Positions 34,033-45,983 are shown, numbered from the stretch's first letter. The stretch is DNA of 64,000 bases from Zelopaecilomyces penicillatus (GCA_005765155.1 VCCP01000004.1:744001-808000); one strand, 5' to 3'. The notes: generated by a model not told the origin, from the sequence alone. Numbers and translations: made by a program.

Positions 34033-35254
34033 GTGGCAATTTTGCGCAATTGGGTTCTCTCCGATGATCACATACCGGGAGGAAATTGGCGTGGTAGCTC
34101 CATGATACCCACGACGAAGAAATTTTTATTGACTTTTTTACAATTTTTTTCTTTGTACCATTTCATTTTTGTTATTTTCCAACATCATTGGCAAGGATGC
34201 GCACAAAAGTTCATCATTACGCACGATTGGTACGGCCATACAGTAGCTGGCGTGCAACTCGCGTTGCCTGGAACTTGACAAGGCTTCCTACGTTCGGCAT
34301 GGGAATAGGACACCTTGGAATTGAACCCACCTCCGTAGCGAGGTGTCTTCTATGAAGTTCACGATCCAAACACGAGGAGAGAGACAGATTATGACACGAC
34401 TGGTGATGAGTTCTAGAGAACAAAGTGGTGGCTTGGTGGCATTGTGTGAGGCGCCATGGTGTCCAGTCGCCGCCTTCGAATGGAAAGGAGAAAGATGAGA
34501 GTGCACGGAATGCTCAGTTGGTAGTCAGGATGAGATGAATTGCGTTGATCCTGAAGTGAAATTCGATGAGGGCCACAGACCCTGGTGTGATTCTGCAATG
34601 TCCTGACGCCTCGAATCTTTTACTACTAACTTTAATGATTTATGACTAACGCAAATACACACGACACCAAGGTAGAAAGACATCGGAATGTGAAAGCAAA
34701 GATGGGATGCTTGTATCATGATACCCAAGCCGATAGAATTGCAGGATAAGGTTCAATCGCCCGAAGGCCATTTGATTCTCTGACGAGAGAAACTCCTGAA
34801 TGTATAATGAAGTGAGGGGTGAAAGCAATGATGAACGCAGCCAACCGTCCATCTGGCCCAGGCAAGCTTTGCAAGAGCTAGCACTGTCCCATCAATAGTT
34901 GTAATTGTGATAACTGAGCTTGGACGTTGGCATGTAAAGAATAAGTATCAAGGATTGAATGGTGATAATTCCATTACGCAAGAGAATGAATAACTGGCTT
35001 CATTCAAGAACATGGCCCTATCTGCCCAAAAATCAAGCCTTTGTATGTACCACATATGGATGCGGTTCGTTGGATTGCAAGACGGAGTAGGGAACGGGAA
35101 CGCTTTAGCCATTAAGCGCGCCGTCAATCACGTGGGGTGGCGCCGTGGCGGGGCGTGTCTCTGGACGCGTCAATGACTGCAGCTACTCAAGCCTCCTACA
35201 GTGACCGAAAGACAGCCGGCTTGCACGCAGAACCTTCCAAGGCGACTTCTTGAA
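34033..35254. other. Intergenic / SAE2 promoter region
   Basis: About 1.2 kb with no supported gene. It contains a CACGTG element near 35129-35134 and an ACGCGT element at 35165-35170, both close to the SAE2 start. Confidence 0.5.
35165..35170. promoter_or_regulatory. MCB-like element (ACGCGT) upstream of SAE2
   Basis: The core ACGCGT in the context GACGCGTCA matches the MluI cell-cycle box bound by MBF (Mbp1/Swi6 type) in yeasts, which drives G1/S expression of replication and repair genes. It sits 85 bases before the SAE2 ATG. Function is inferred. Confidence 0.4.
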
Positions 35255-37485
35255 ATGACCAGCTGGTTCGATCGAGGCCGTCCGGCAATTTTCGAAGCCT
35301 TGACTAATATTTGCGATGTCATTGATGCCGATCTTCGTGAAGGTGTGTCCCACATAGCTGGTTTAACGACCTCAGTCTCGAGACCAGCATTTAATACTCA
35401 AGCACAGAAGTTGGACGCAGAGAGATACAAGCACAAAATGCCGAGACAAACTATAAAGCTATCCTTGACAGCAAGCTTGCTATTATAGACAAACTCGAAA
35501 AAGAGAACAAGGAACTACGAGACCAAATATCGACACTCAGTGCTGCCGCCAAGGATATAAGCTCGACTCCCCGCCACCATGCCCATCGAGAGACACATGG
35601 AAAACAGTCAACACCAAGTCTATCCGCCCGACCGTCTTCTTCAACTCCATCAGCCTCTGATTATACTGGGGTAGTGACAGAGGATCCCGTCAGGTTGCAG
35701 CTGAAGTTCAATGCACTTTCGGACAATTTCAAGAGGGCTAGGGCGGCACTTGAGAAGAGAAAAGAAGAGCGAGATCAATGGTTTCGATATGGTACAATAC
35801 TGGAGAAGAAGCTGAGGTCGGCTGAAGAGAAGCATGGGATTGTCATTCTCGATCAAAGCCGCCGAGGCCCACGCCCATCACCAAAGCCTGGTGTAGAACG
35901 CTCTTTCACCGAGTCAGTTGTTGATACGGAACAAGTTGTCAATGCCGAGCCAGTTATCGACAATGAACTAGTCGACGCCGAAGAACCAGAGCTACCACCG
36001 TGGAAAACAACACCTACAACTGCAGAACAGCAAGAGGATAATCTAGCTACAACCCAACTTGGATCAACTCAGAGTGATACCGAGGAGAGACTCGACGATT
36101 TACCACCACTGACAGCTAGTGATGGACATGGCGAGCAACATATAAAGCCAGAGCCTTCATCTGATGGACCTATGTTTGTCTCTGAACGACTTGTTAGGAA
36201 ACGTAAATACGATTCAACTGCACCTAATGTGGCCGAAACTCCTAGGATCAAAACCGAGCCACAAGATGAATCCAGTCCTGTTGCCATATTAGAGCGTTAT
36301 GGCATAAACATTCCGGATAGTATCGATCTGGACGAGATTGCACAAAGAATGTCAACACCTCGGAAGCGTAGGGCGCTTGAGGAGTTACATAGACAGGAAC
36401 AGTCTCTTGCCCAACCAACTCTAGTGAAAGCACCAGCACTTTTGTTTGTTCGGCCAGACAACACACCACAGCCCTCACGAAGCGTCCAAAACACCTCTGT
36501 GCTTGGCTCCATCAGCGGCAATAGGAAGATGTTGCGACCGGCAGAAAACAAAGAGAACGCTACGCCTCACAAGGACTGGTCAGGCTACGGTATATCTGGG
36601 CTTGCGGAAGATGGTGCCGACTATGGGAAGGACATCTCCAAAGCAAAGGGTAGGGGCTTGAATCAACTGGAGTCAATGGGCAACAGCAAACTCGAGAGCT
36701 TGCTTAACAGTCCAGCCTCGCAAGTTACGAAAACGATATCTCGCCCGACAAAGGCTCTGAGAACCCCGCGAGATAAACTACCGATTCCTCAACGTCGGGA
36801 GCTCCCCTTTGAACAATCTGCACAGCAGCAGCAGCAGCAGCGCAAACAGCAAAGGACCGAAGCAACCCTGACGCCTTGGCTCAAAACTGCCCGCGACAAG
36901 ACTTCGCTGGGACGAGAGAAATCTCCCCAAAGAAACACAGACGGAAAAGCAACGCCGCTAAGACGACGTCCTCGTTCTGAACTTCGACTTGACGATTTTA
37001 AAGTAAATCCATTGGCCAATGAGGGTCATGACTTTGCTTATTCAGATGTTGTCAGAGACAAGGATGAGAGAGCTTGTCTGAAAGGTTGCACAGATATGCA
37101 TTGTTGCGGGAAGGAGTTTCGATCACTTGCATTGTCTCAGCGCCCCAACCCGCCCCTGACATCGGCGCAGCGACTTGAAGAGCAGACTCTTTTAGAGGCC
37201 TACCTAGGCGATTATTCGTATCGGCTGGCAACTATGACTAGAGAAGAGCGAATGGAGCTATGGCTTGAAGCCAAAACGGAAGAGTTGGCCAACAAATATG
37301 GCAAACACAGACATCGATATTCTCGTATGAGATCGCCTCCTGGGTTCTGGAACGCAGATTTCCCTGACACACAGGAATTGGAATCGGACAAGATAGAGGC
37401 TTCAAAGAGAGAGCAACGAGTGATTGCGGATAGATATAGAGAGGCGACTCGGCCTGGTGGACGGTGGATTTTTAGAGACGAGTAG
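35255..37485 (+). CDS. SAE2: DNA end-resection factor Sae2/Ctp1/CtIP
   Basis: Exons 35255-35342 and 35408-37485; 721 aa. The intron (GTGTGT...GCACAG) links DLREE to VGRREIQAQNAETNYKAILD in phase; the region up to about residue 60 is a coiled coil, as expected for Sae2/CtIP tetramerisation. The middle is long and charged with Ser/Thr-Pro sites (possible CDK targets) and a short poly-Gln tract near residue 475. From about residue 565 the conserved SAE2 domain is clear: EGHDFAYSDVVRDKDERACL, CTDMHCCGKEF, HRHRYSRMRSPPGFW and NADFPDTQE. Sae2 stimulates the Mre11-Rad50 nuclease to clip protein-blocked DNA ends and start resection. Yeast Sae2 is about 345 aa; this longer form suits filamentous fungi. 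Confidence 0.92.
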
Positions 37486-38343
37486 ATGGTGCTTTAGGGC
37501 CATGATCATTCTGCATTGGCATTGGCGTTTGACTACATGGCTTATATATAACTCATTACAAGAATGAAACTCAATCCATCTTCGCGTTCTGTATCGAAAT
37601 ACTATAAGGAGATGGAGTGTCAGGGACGTCTCTCACCAAAGCCAATCAGGGGGTTTGACAGGCACCGTGCCACCAGCTGGAACACCCATTTCAGCACATT
37701 CCAGGCCCTTCCTGTTCAGCGATATGCCGGTGCTATTTGCACTAGAACATTCGGCTAAACAAGGGAACTGAACCGTAAACGGAGAACCACGCCTGTCGTT
37801 ACGGCCCGTGCACTCCCGGCAACGCAACCAATTTCTGCCTCAGACAGAGGAGGAGCCGTTTGACGACAGGCGCAAGCTGGAGAAGGGCCGGCCGTCATCA
37901 ATTATTAGCACCCGCAAGACGTAAATTTTGTTTCGTCTAAATCGTCCAGCAGCACCAACTTGCCACACCATCCAGACGCTCGCGCACCTGGGACAACGTC
38001 GTGAAGCTGCACGTTTAATTGTTACTGTCCATTCTTTTTTAAATATTCTGTTCTTCCATTCTCTCGTCAGTATTCTGGGAGAGGACCGGCGAAAATCCGC
38101 TCCTGTGCACACAAGCCACAAAGCGAAAGCGCATGCACCTCCACTGCCGCGACGCGCCTTTCGAAAGTTTCAGCACGACCATCCCAACGACATACGCCTG
38201 CGCCCTGCTTCGCACCTGATCAAGGGCTCTTCTTCTACGACATTAAAAAAACAGCTTTGAGTTCCATCACCGGCGACGGAGTAGATGTGGGAGTCGCAGC
38301 ACTGGGCGACACCCACTACTTTACAATCCCCCAAGCCGGCAGG
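37486..38343. other. Intergenic / UBP3 promoter and leader
   Basis: Between the tandem SAE2 and UBP3 genes. No supported frame. The frame of UBP3 is open back to 38257 without an ATG, so the start at 38344 is the first possible one. Confidence 0.5.
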
Positions 38344-41281
38344 ATGAGTAACCGCCATCTGCCGGCTGGGCAGAGCATGCAAGGTGGAGCTGGCGGTATG
38401 TCTGGTGTCGATATGGGGGGCGGTGGTTCTGGAGGAGGTGCTCGTCGGAGACAACCACAATACATGGCGCAATATCACCACCAGCAACAGCACATGAATA
38501 ACATGTATTCAAACTACGCACCTTATGGACCGCCGCAGTACTATGGTATGCCGCCGCAGTTTCAGAACGGGGGCATGCCATCGCCAGGATATATGCCTTA
38601 TCAGAACTACTCGAGATCGCCTCCAGCCATGCACCAGCAGTATGTGCCCATGGTTGGAGTCAGCGTCCCCCCGAGCTATTCTCGTCCAGCACCCCAATCT
38701 CCTAGTCTATCCACACCATATCAACCTCCTCCGGTGTCAGCTCCCATTCCGCCTCAGACTCCTTCCTCGACGCACTCATCACAGATGATACGACCTTCGG
38801 CCCCTTCAACACCACATTCTAGGGAACCAGTAACCGCGACCCCATCACCACCTCCTCCCGAGAGCCCTGTTGTGGCTGTGGCAACAAAACCATTTCGTGC
38901 TCCGGTATGTCTATCAAATGTGTCATTTAAACGAAACTTTTATAATTAACACGTATGACTAGCTACCTTGGTTATCCCTGCCGGAGCTTGGCTTCCCAGC
39001 CAGAGCTCCTCGTTCTCGTCGGCGGAGAAAGACACTGAATGCCTCCAGCGAAGCTGTCTCCTTGCCCGTTGAGCAACATGAAGCTACGGCCGAGCAGAAT
39101 GAACAAGAATCTCGTGTGACTTCTATTGAGGCCAGTCAACTTAAGAATGGTGAACCCAAAGCGAAGACCAATGGTACGAGTTCACAACCTAAAGAACAGT
39201 TGGCAGTTTCTTCCACACCCAATGATCCCCTTAAAGGCTCCGGTGCTCAACCCACTGCCAGCCCTGCTGCCTCAGCGTCCGGGGTAACTTCTACTTCTAC
39301 ACGTCATACTACACCAGCTATTCCAATTATTCCTGCATTACCCAAGCATGGATCAAAGCCATCAGTTTCCGAGCAAACACCAAAGGATATCAAGCCGGAA
39401 TCCCAGGAAGCTGTTGATTCCAGTGTTCAGGAGCAAATCTCTTCAGATGCCGCTGCCAATGCGACATCGGATGTAAATGGGAACGAGGCTGAGTCAAGCG
39501 TTCCGGTTAGAGCCCCTCCTACCAGCTGGGCGAACCTCTTTACAAGGCCATCCCCAAAAGCACATGTTAATGAAACCCCGACCAATGGCTCTGTTGCAGG
39601 AGATGCTCCTGTTCATGGTGATGGCGCAACAGCTGTTGTCGGCGCCATCGATGTTTCGAAGTCAACTTTCTCCAAAACAAATGCAAACTCTTTAGCAGAG
39701 GCCATTCAAGCGTACCAGGTTGGCAGCAGTGGTGATATTTCTTTCCTTGAGCCTCGCGGGCTAATCAACACTGGAAATATGTGTTATATGAATTCTGTAA
39801 GTGCTTTTACCGCTTGCTGGTGCACATGGATCAAATGGTGCTAATTTTGTCTAGGTGCTTCAAGTACTCATGTTCTGCGCGCCATTCTATAACCTGCTAG
39901 ATCAAGTAGGCAAAAAGGCGGCTCACAGCTTTAAGAGCGAGACGCCTCTGATTGACGCCATGTAAGCACCGTGGATTCACTCCCAGGGTATAGACTCAAT
40001 ATCTAATTGCAGTGTAGGATCATGTTTATGCAGGAATACAAAGTCATCAAGTCTGCGGGCTCTATTGATCATTTGGCCCGTTCGCTTAAAAGCGAAGAGC
40101 TTGAACGATATGGAGAGCCGTTTACCCCTGAGTTCGTCTATGCTGCCATCCGACAGCTTCCCATGTTTGCAAGCATGAGAGTACGTGAAAATCTCCCAAC
40201 TATTATCAGTTATCTATCATTTGCATGCTAACACTTATTGTAGGGAGGGCACCAGCAGGACGCGGAGGAGTTTCTTGGTTTTCTTCTTCAATCGCTGGAT
40301 GACGAATGTACTCAGGTCATGAATAGTTTACCCCCTGGTACTACGGATGCGATATTGTCGGGTGCCAATTCCACAGAAGGTGTATCGGCTCCCTCTGATG
40401 ACTGGCTGGAGGTTGGTCGCAAGCAACGTCCGGCAGTCACGCGCACTTCTGGCACAAATACCTCGACTCCTATCACCAAAATCTTCGGTGGCCTTCTTCG
40501 ATCAGAATTTCGAGTGCCAGGCCTGAAGGATTCTATCACAACAGAACGCTATCAGCCTCTGCAGCTAGATATTGGATCCCCTGAAGTCAGAAACGTTGTT
40601 GATGCCCTTCGCGGTCTAACTCGCCCTGAGCGTATGCAAGGGGATTTCAACTCTCCGCGTGGCAAGGATGTGATGGCTACCAAGCAAGTATTCATCGAAA
40701 CTTTGCCGCCGGTCCTTATCCTTCATCTGAAACGATTCCAATTCGATGCGGAAGGCAACGGCACTGTTAAGATCTGGAAGAAGATTGGGTATCCCCTGGA
40801 GCTCGAGATTCCTCGGGAGGTACTGGCAAGACAGAAGCGCCAGAATCTAGGCGAAGATGTATCGCCTAAATATAAGCTAATTAGCGTGGTTTATCACCAT
40901 GGGAAGACGGCTAGCGGTGGTCACTACACAGTTGATGTGCGCCGTCAAGACGGCCATGAGTGGATTCGTTTGGACGATACGGTGATTCGACGATTGCGTA
41001 GCGAAGATGTCGCAGAAGGTGCCTCGGAAGAGGAGCCTAAGGACACCCGAAAGGATAATGCCCCTGTCGGCGCCCAGGGCAATCGATTCGGCTCGATGAA
41101 CGACGAAGACACTGGGGATGAAGCTGGTTGGAATAAAGTTACAGCATCAGCAGGCGGCAGCAAGCAGCGATGGAGTAATGTTGCTAACGGCGCAACCAAT
41201 GGCGGTTCCAAGGAGAAACAAATCAAGGACAGCATTAAGGATAACAAGGTGGCTTATCTGCTGTTTTACCAGCGTGTATAA
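38344..41281 (+). CDS. UBP3: Ubiquitin-specific protease Ubp3/USP10-like
   Basis: Exons 38344-38904, 38963-39796, 39855-39961, 40018-40180 and 40244-41281; 900 aa. The first 450 residues are low-complexity: Gly, Gln/Tyr/Met, then Pro/Ser-rich, probably disordered and used for partner binding (Bre5/G3BP in relatives). The peptidase C19 core starts with RGLINTGNMCYMNSVLQ (catalytic Cys461). GGHQQDAEEFLGFLL, LPPVLILHLKRFQFD and ASGGHYTVDVRR (catalytic His782) follow, then HEWIRLDDT. A block between LLQSLDDEC and FGGLLRSEFRV interrupts the core, as in USP10/Ubp3. Ubp3 with Bre5 deubiquitinates Sec23 and ribosomal or transcription targets and acts in ribophagy. NTGNMCYMNS carries Met where most USPs have Thr, a known kind of variation in this branch. 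Confidence 0.9.
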
Positions 41282-41968
41282 GTTAGGGAACAGGCAGCGA
41301 GATCTGTACTACGGCTCTTACTACAATATGCTGTACTACAGTCGATTGATCAGGGGCGGGGATGTTACACCTACGGTTTATTGAGTGATGTGGGAAGCAA
41401 CTTTTTTCCAAGTCTTGTGTGAGTTTGGCGCCTTGGGGTGGGATTTATGGTAATCCATGGACAGTGGGATGGCAAGGCAGATACCCAGCGGGCTCGCATT
41501 TGGTGTTATGTGGTCTCAGTGGGATTCTTGTATGGCTGTCGACTTGAAATAGGTGGTGGTAAAGCAAAGCGAGTTCTCCAGACAGGATGATGACAAGGTG
41601 GTTATGGAGGGGAAGAAATGTCATTTGGTGATTGGCGAAGCCTCAGGGCTAGAAAAGGACAACCATTTACAAAAGACTTAACTCTGTACAGCGACAATTA
41701 GGAGTTGTACCACAAAGAAATACTATAAGAAAATTAAAAAGCACGCCAATCAAATGTGAAATGAAATGGTGGTTGGTGAGAAGAAAAGAATGAGCATGTG
41801 AATCGGTCAGACCGTGTCTATAAATGAGATACACAAGACCGTTTGGTCCTTTTGAGCAACGTTCATCCCTTTTCGATTCGGACAGACTGGTTTTCTACCA
41901 ATTCTGGTCTGAACGCCTAATACATACAAAATAACTTATTCTCCAACCCTATAATCCCCTGACGTTGT
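41282..41968. other. Convergent intergenic region
   Basis: Between the 3' ends of UBP3 (+) and QCR7 (-). Nothing supported within. Confidence 0.5.
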
Positions 41969-42752
41969 TTAGTGCTTCTTGACGATGGTCAGAGAATCCA
42001 ATGCATCCTTCTCGGCCAGCTCAGCCTCAACCTGAGCGAGGATGTTTCGAATATAAGGAACATCCTATTGACAAAGTGTTAGCCCAAAGGTGTCAGGGTC
42101 CCATTGGTGAGTGCATTAAAGGTGTAACCCTCCGCAAGTTTTCCGCAAAATGTAAACAAGCTGCAGGGGATAGAGTAGGAGGTATAGATTGGGGGGGGGG
42201 AGGACATACCTCCTCAGGCTTGGTCCATTGCTCCTTGGGGAGCAGCTTGTGCTGGTAGCTGCACTGGAAGGATCGGCGGAGTCGGTAGACGCGCTCGTAG
42301 GCCTCCTTGGCGGATAGACGCTTGAGAGCGATTTGCATGGCTTCGTTTTCTTCTTCGAGGAGATCATCGTATCTGTTTCAATTGAAAAGGAGGGGTTAGC
42401 CGTCAGGGTATCTGGTGTATCTCAATTGATTCGACGAAGTTGCACAGGCGCTCGTTTCCTCTCAATAGCCGGTTCCGAGGTCCCATTGGAATGGCAAATT
42501 TGTCGTGGTTGTCTTGTCGTAGATGTGGGGTTTTCGTCGTTTCTCAGTCGGCAAAAGCAAGCATACAAGCCGAATGGAATTTCAATTGTCGTCGATTGCG
42601 ATAATGAGCACAAGGAATTCAAGTCTTTTTTTTTTTGCCTACCTCAAACCGAGCGAGCGGTAGCCCGAGGCACCCACGTACCAATTGGCCGCTGGGGTGA
42701 GCATCTTGGCCAACCAAGGCCGCTTCAGGACGTAGGGAGCGAGAGAAACCAT
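41969..42752 (-). CDS. QCR7: Cytochrome bc1 complex subunit 7 (UQCRB/Qcr7, 14 kDa)
   Basis: Exons 42752-42643, 42372-42210 and 42064-41969; 122 aa, the usual size. MVSLAPYVLKRPWLAKMLTP opens the matrix-facing N-terminus, followed by GYRSLGLRYDDLLEEENEAM, RLSAKEAYERVYRLRRSFQC and HKLLPKEQWTKPEEDVPYIR, all Qcr7/UQCRB hallmarks. Qcr7 is a peripheral matrix-side subunit of complex III that contacts cytochrome b and is required early in assembly. Introns of 270 and 145 nt are long for this window; the second contains a ten-G run near 42192-42201. Confidence 0.95.
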
Positions 42753-42924
42753 GATTTATTTCGTCGAGCAGCAACAACGGGGAGGGTGGGCGATTCGAGG
42801 TTTCGTTCTGCAGTTTGGTGCCGGGGGGGCAGGTCGTTCGTATCGTTGCGTTCGGGTGCGCGATATGGACGGATGGGCATACCCGGCAAAGTCGCAAAAC
42901 TTGGGACGTGAGAAGCTCGGGACG

Positions 42925-42932
42925 TCACGTGA
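42925..42932. promoter_or_regulatory. E-box TCACGTGA upstream of QCR7
   Basis: Palindromic TCACGTGA 173 bases before the QCR7 ATG. In yeast, Cbf1 binds such sites, including upstream of respiratory-chain genes. Binding here is inference. Confidence 0.4.
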
Positions 42933-43002
42933 TTGTTGATGAGCTTTCGGGACGTTGACCATTTGGTAGCGTCCGGTTTGCTAGAACCTAGTATGGTCGG
43001 GG

Positions 43003-43008
43003 CACGTG
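43003..43008. promoter_or_regulatory. Second CACGTG E-box upstream of QCR7
   Basis: CACGTG in the context GGCACGTGATC, about 75 bases from the first copy. The pairing makes chance less likely. Confidence 0.35.
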
Positions 43009-43285
43009 ATCAACACGAGACCTATTTAAGCCAGAGACATGGTCCAACACCTCAACTCCACCTCACCTAGGTCGTGATAAATGAAAAGCAGTAGGCCCTA
43101 AACACATTGTGCGTTATACTCGATGTATTGGCAAGGCTACGGCGGTCGGCGCTTGGCTAATGTGTCAGACCCCAGAACGCGGACGTGCATAGATGTGCCG
43201 TCTTTCCAAATGGAGTAGAAAATGAAAGTAAACCCGACCTGACTAATGGGAGTGGTGCTATAGTCTCGGGATGCAGCTGTGGAAT

Positions 43286-43291
<6 letters not shown>

Positions 43292-43325
<34 letters not shown>
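43292..43325. repeat. (TA)n microsatellite
   Basis: About 17 uninterrupted TA units followed by a short GTGTGTGTA tail, upstream of the short-chain dehydrogenase gene. Likely length-variable. Confidence 0.9.
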
Positions 43326-43333
<8 letters not shown>

Positions 43334-43418
43334 ATATAAATATACTGCATTGTCCTGCTGACTCTAGAAGACAAGTCCTTTAGGCAATAAGCATTGCAAA
43401 AGATATACACCACTTACA

Positions 43419-44312
43419 ATGCCTTCATCTTCTACCAAATCGCCCGAGACGGGTTTTAACTTTGTATCCAAACTCCACCATGGTACATATCCCGAAATCG
43501 ACCCATCCACAAAGTCTAATTGCGCTGGCAAGACGATACTTATAACGGAAGCCTCGAAAGGTGTTGGCCGGGCCACTGCCATCGCGTTTGCACTTGCTGG
43601 AGCGTCACAGCTGGCTGTAGCCGGGAGAACCGACATGTCTTCTCTCAAGGTTGAGATTGAGGATCGCTGCACTCAATATGACATACCAGTTCCGAAACTA
43701 CTTACACTATCCATGGATGTTGGAGATGAAAAGAGTGTTGGGGCCGCGGCAAAAGAGGTGGAGGTTAACTTCGGTCGTCTCGACATTTTGTACAACAACA
43801 CAGAATACATGGAGGATTGTGCTCCCATCGCTGACTCTGACCCGCTCGAATGGTGGCGTACATGGGAGACAAACGTACGAGGAGTATATCTCTGCACACG
43901 GGCTTTCCTGCCACTGATGCTCAAGGGCGGGGACAGGACCATCGTCAACGCAACTTCAATAGGCGCTCATTTCTTAAAGGCCGGAGCGAGCGGCTATCAA
44001 ATCTCGAAGCTGGCTATTATTCGATTCAGCGAATACGTCAACGTCGAGTATGCGGACCGCGGTATCCTGTGCTTCAGCGTTCATCCTGGGGGTGCCGCGA
44101 CAGACCTTGAGAGCCGCATGCCGTCCATGGTAAAAGGTTTGCTGGGCGATACAACCGAGCTCGCTGCCAATGCGCTCGTATATTTAACGCAAACGAAGCG
44201 CGAGTGGTTAGCTGGTCGCTATGTTAGCTTAACATGGGATATGCCAGAGTTTTTAAGTAAAGAAAGGGAGATAATCGAAGGAGATAAACTGAAAATGCGG
44301 CTCACAGTTTAA
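43419..44312 (+). CDS. Short-chain dehydrogenase/reductase with altered cofactor motifs
   Basis: Single exon, 297 aa, classical SDR length with a 35-residue N-terminal extension. Seen: glycine-rich loop TEASKGVG (43-50), DxD-like LSMDVGDE (about 100), NNTE (126-129), catalytic Ser in NATSIGAH (180) and YQISK (Tyr193, Lys197), then HPGGAATDLESRMP. The reductase core and catalytic Ser-Tyr-Lys are intact. The first Gly of TGxxxGxG is Glu and NNAG is NNTE, which could weaken dinucleotide binding or mark a subfamily. The substrate is unknown; relatives reduce ketones or polyols. AGR at about 68-70 would favour NADP(H), as inference. A TATA-like TATATAAATATA lies 80 bases upstream. Confidence 0.85.
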   Translation: MPSSSTKSPETGFNFVSKLHHGTYPEIDPSTKSNCAGKTILITEASKGVGRATAIAFALAGASQLAVAGRTDMSSLKVEIEDRCTQYDIPVPKLLTLSMDVGDEKSVGAAAKEVEVNFGRLDILYNNTEYMEDCAPIADSDPLEWWRTWETNVRGVYLCTRAFLPLMLKGGDRTIVNATSIGAHFLKAGASGYQISKLAIIRFSEYVNVEYADRGILCFSVHPGGAATDLESRMPSMVKGLLGDTTELAANALVYLTQTKREWLAGRYVSLTWDMPEFLSKEREIIEGDKLKMRLTV

Positions 44313-45983
44313 TGGGTTGCAGACAACAAAAAATATACATGAATTATGACAATGGGATGATATCGGGAGTTTATTTATGTAAGAGCTGGATCGGGATTGT
44401 CAATAGGTATAATCGAAATGTTTAGTGGAATGTCTCTGTGGCATGGCTAGAGATCCTTGATAGAGCTCATCACCTGTTCTTGAAAAAGTTACAAATGATG
44501 ACGCGCATTTGTCACAGAACATGTATGCAACGTGCAGCAAAAGATCAGCTCAAGCCACAGCCGTAGCCGGAACTGACATATGCGGCTGAGTGGAACCACA
44601 AATCATGGTGTTGTGACTTGGATGCTCATGAACGCCAGGCTGCATATACAGTTGCATTCAGGTAGAATGAAGCATGTGACAGGCGCCATCAATTGTGCTT
44701 GTGCCGGATCTTCCCGGCCAATGCAAGCAAGCAGATATAGCTAAAGGCATTCGCACCGGTTGTGGTGGGAACTAAATCCGAACTCCGTAACTCGGAAAGG
44801 GTGATGATAGATAGATGAATGAATGAAGGGGGTTCTCCCCTCAAGTTCCTCAACAGGTTCAGATACTTAAGACACAAAAGGCGCTAGTCTGTGCAGAACC
44901 CGTCGAAAAACCTTGGCTCTGTCGAAAGTTGCGTCATTGCCTTGATATCATGCCATTGTACAGTGTACAAGCTTGGAGACTCCAGCCTCTCAGAGCCTCA
45001 GTTACAGTAGGGTCTCACTGCTACTAACAGCACCAGAGTACGGCATCGAACATAGACAATACGCAAGACTAGAGATTATCCATCTGCTGGCTTCCAAGAC
45101 TTTATCATCAACGGGCGTCGCGTGTTGAAGCCAATGTGACTATACAGTGGGCGAGTAAGTACCTGTACCAGCCACAGGCCACAGCGGCCACTGTTGAGCC
45201 CCTCATCCGCCGCTAAAGGCGCTGAAGGCCCGGGGGGCGACTTGCAGTCTCCACTGCCTACCAACCGTCCCCTCTCGCACATGTGGGCCACCTCAGTTGA
45301 AAAACGCTGGCCGAAACAGTCCGGCTTTCCGCGCGGGCTGCCATTTCTTCCACTCCTCCACCTGCTGCCTCACTCACGCAACTCGCCCTCTCATCGCACT
45401 CTTTCCTTCCTCCCGCTCCGTCCCGTCTCTCCCCGTCAACGTCACGACCTGTTGCTTTCACCCGCCGCCGCCGCCGCCGCTTGCTTCACCCCCCTTCCAC
45501 ACAACATCAAAAGCCTACAGCGCTCTCTCTCTATCTCTCTGTCTGTCTCTCTCCCTCAACTCGGCCAAATCCCCCCTCCTGGTCCTTTTAGGGCCCCCAA
45601 CGCTCCGTATTCTTTTTGGCTCCGCAAGTCAATGGCCGGTGGCATATCGCTGGGCGGGAGACGGTGACTGCGCGTGGGAGCATTCCCCGCAGCACCCGGG
45701 TTTCCTGGAACCGCAGACGCAAGACGGCAGAGGCTTTGTCAGATGCGGTGTCGGAATTGAGGGCCAATTAGAGGACCGGTTTTGGGTTTTGAAGAAAATC
45801 ACACAGCGCTTTCCCGGTCGCACGAGGCGCCGTTCGACAACAATCAGCTACTCTGGGGGTCCCTCGGGGACGGGAGACGGGGAAAACGGCGATATCCAGC
45901 GAAGCGATTACACGGGGCGGTGCCGGGGTCGATAACGCCAGACCCCGAAGCTATCAACGCCCGATATAACACGAGACGAGGGC
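44313..45983. other. Intergenic / leader of the mitochondrial carrier gene
   Basis: About 1.7 kb. The first kilobase shows no supported gene. From about 45300 the DNA is CT-rich (CTCTCTCTATCTCTCTG near 45520-45550), a typical leader. In the carrier frame an in-frame stop at 45933-45935 supports the ATG at 45984. Confidence 0.5.

Larger units (their letters stand above)
42753..43418. other. Divergent intergenic region with a long TA repeat
   Basis: Shared upstream region of QCR7 (-) and the short-chain dehydrogenase (+). It has two CACGTG E-boxes (42926-42931 and 43003-43008) and a long TA microsatellite ending about 90 bases before the dehydrogenase ATG. Confidence 0.55.

Noticed and set aside
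34290..34360. GACACC/GGTGTC stem around GGTTCAATTCC on the minus strand
   Set aside because: Looks like a tRNA 3' half, but the arms do not pair in tRNA order and no anticodon arm exists.
45194..45935. Frames of 157 and 212 codons upstream of the mitochondrial carrier
   Set aside because: They lie in a CT-rich leader and give Ser/Pro/Leu-rich low-complexity peptides; the second is in the carrier frame but ends in a stop before its ATG.
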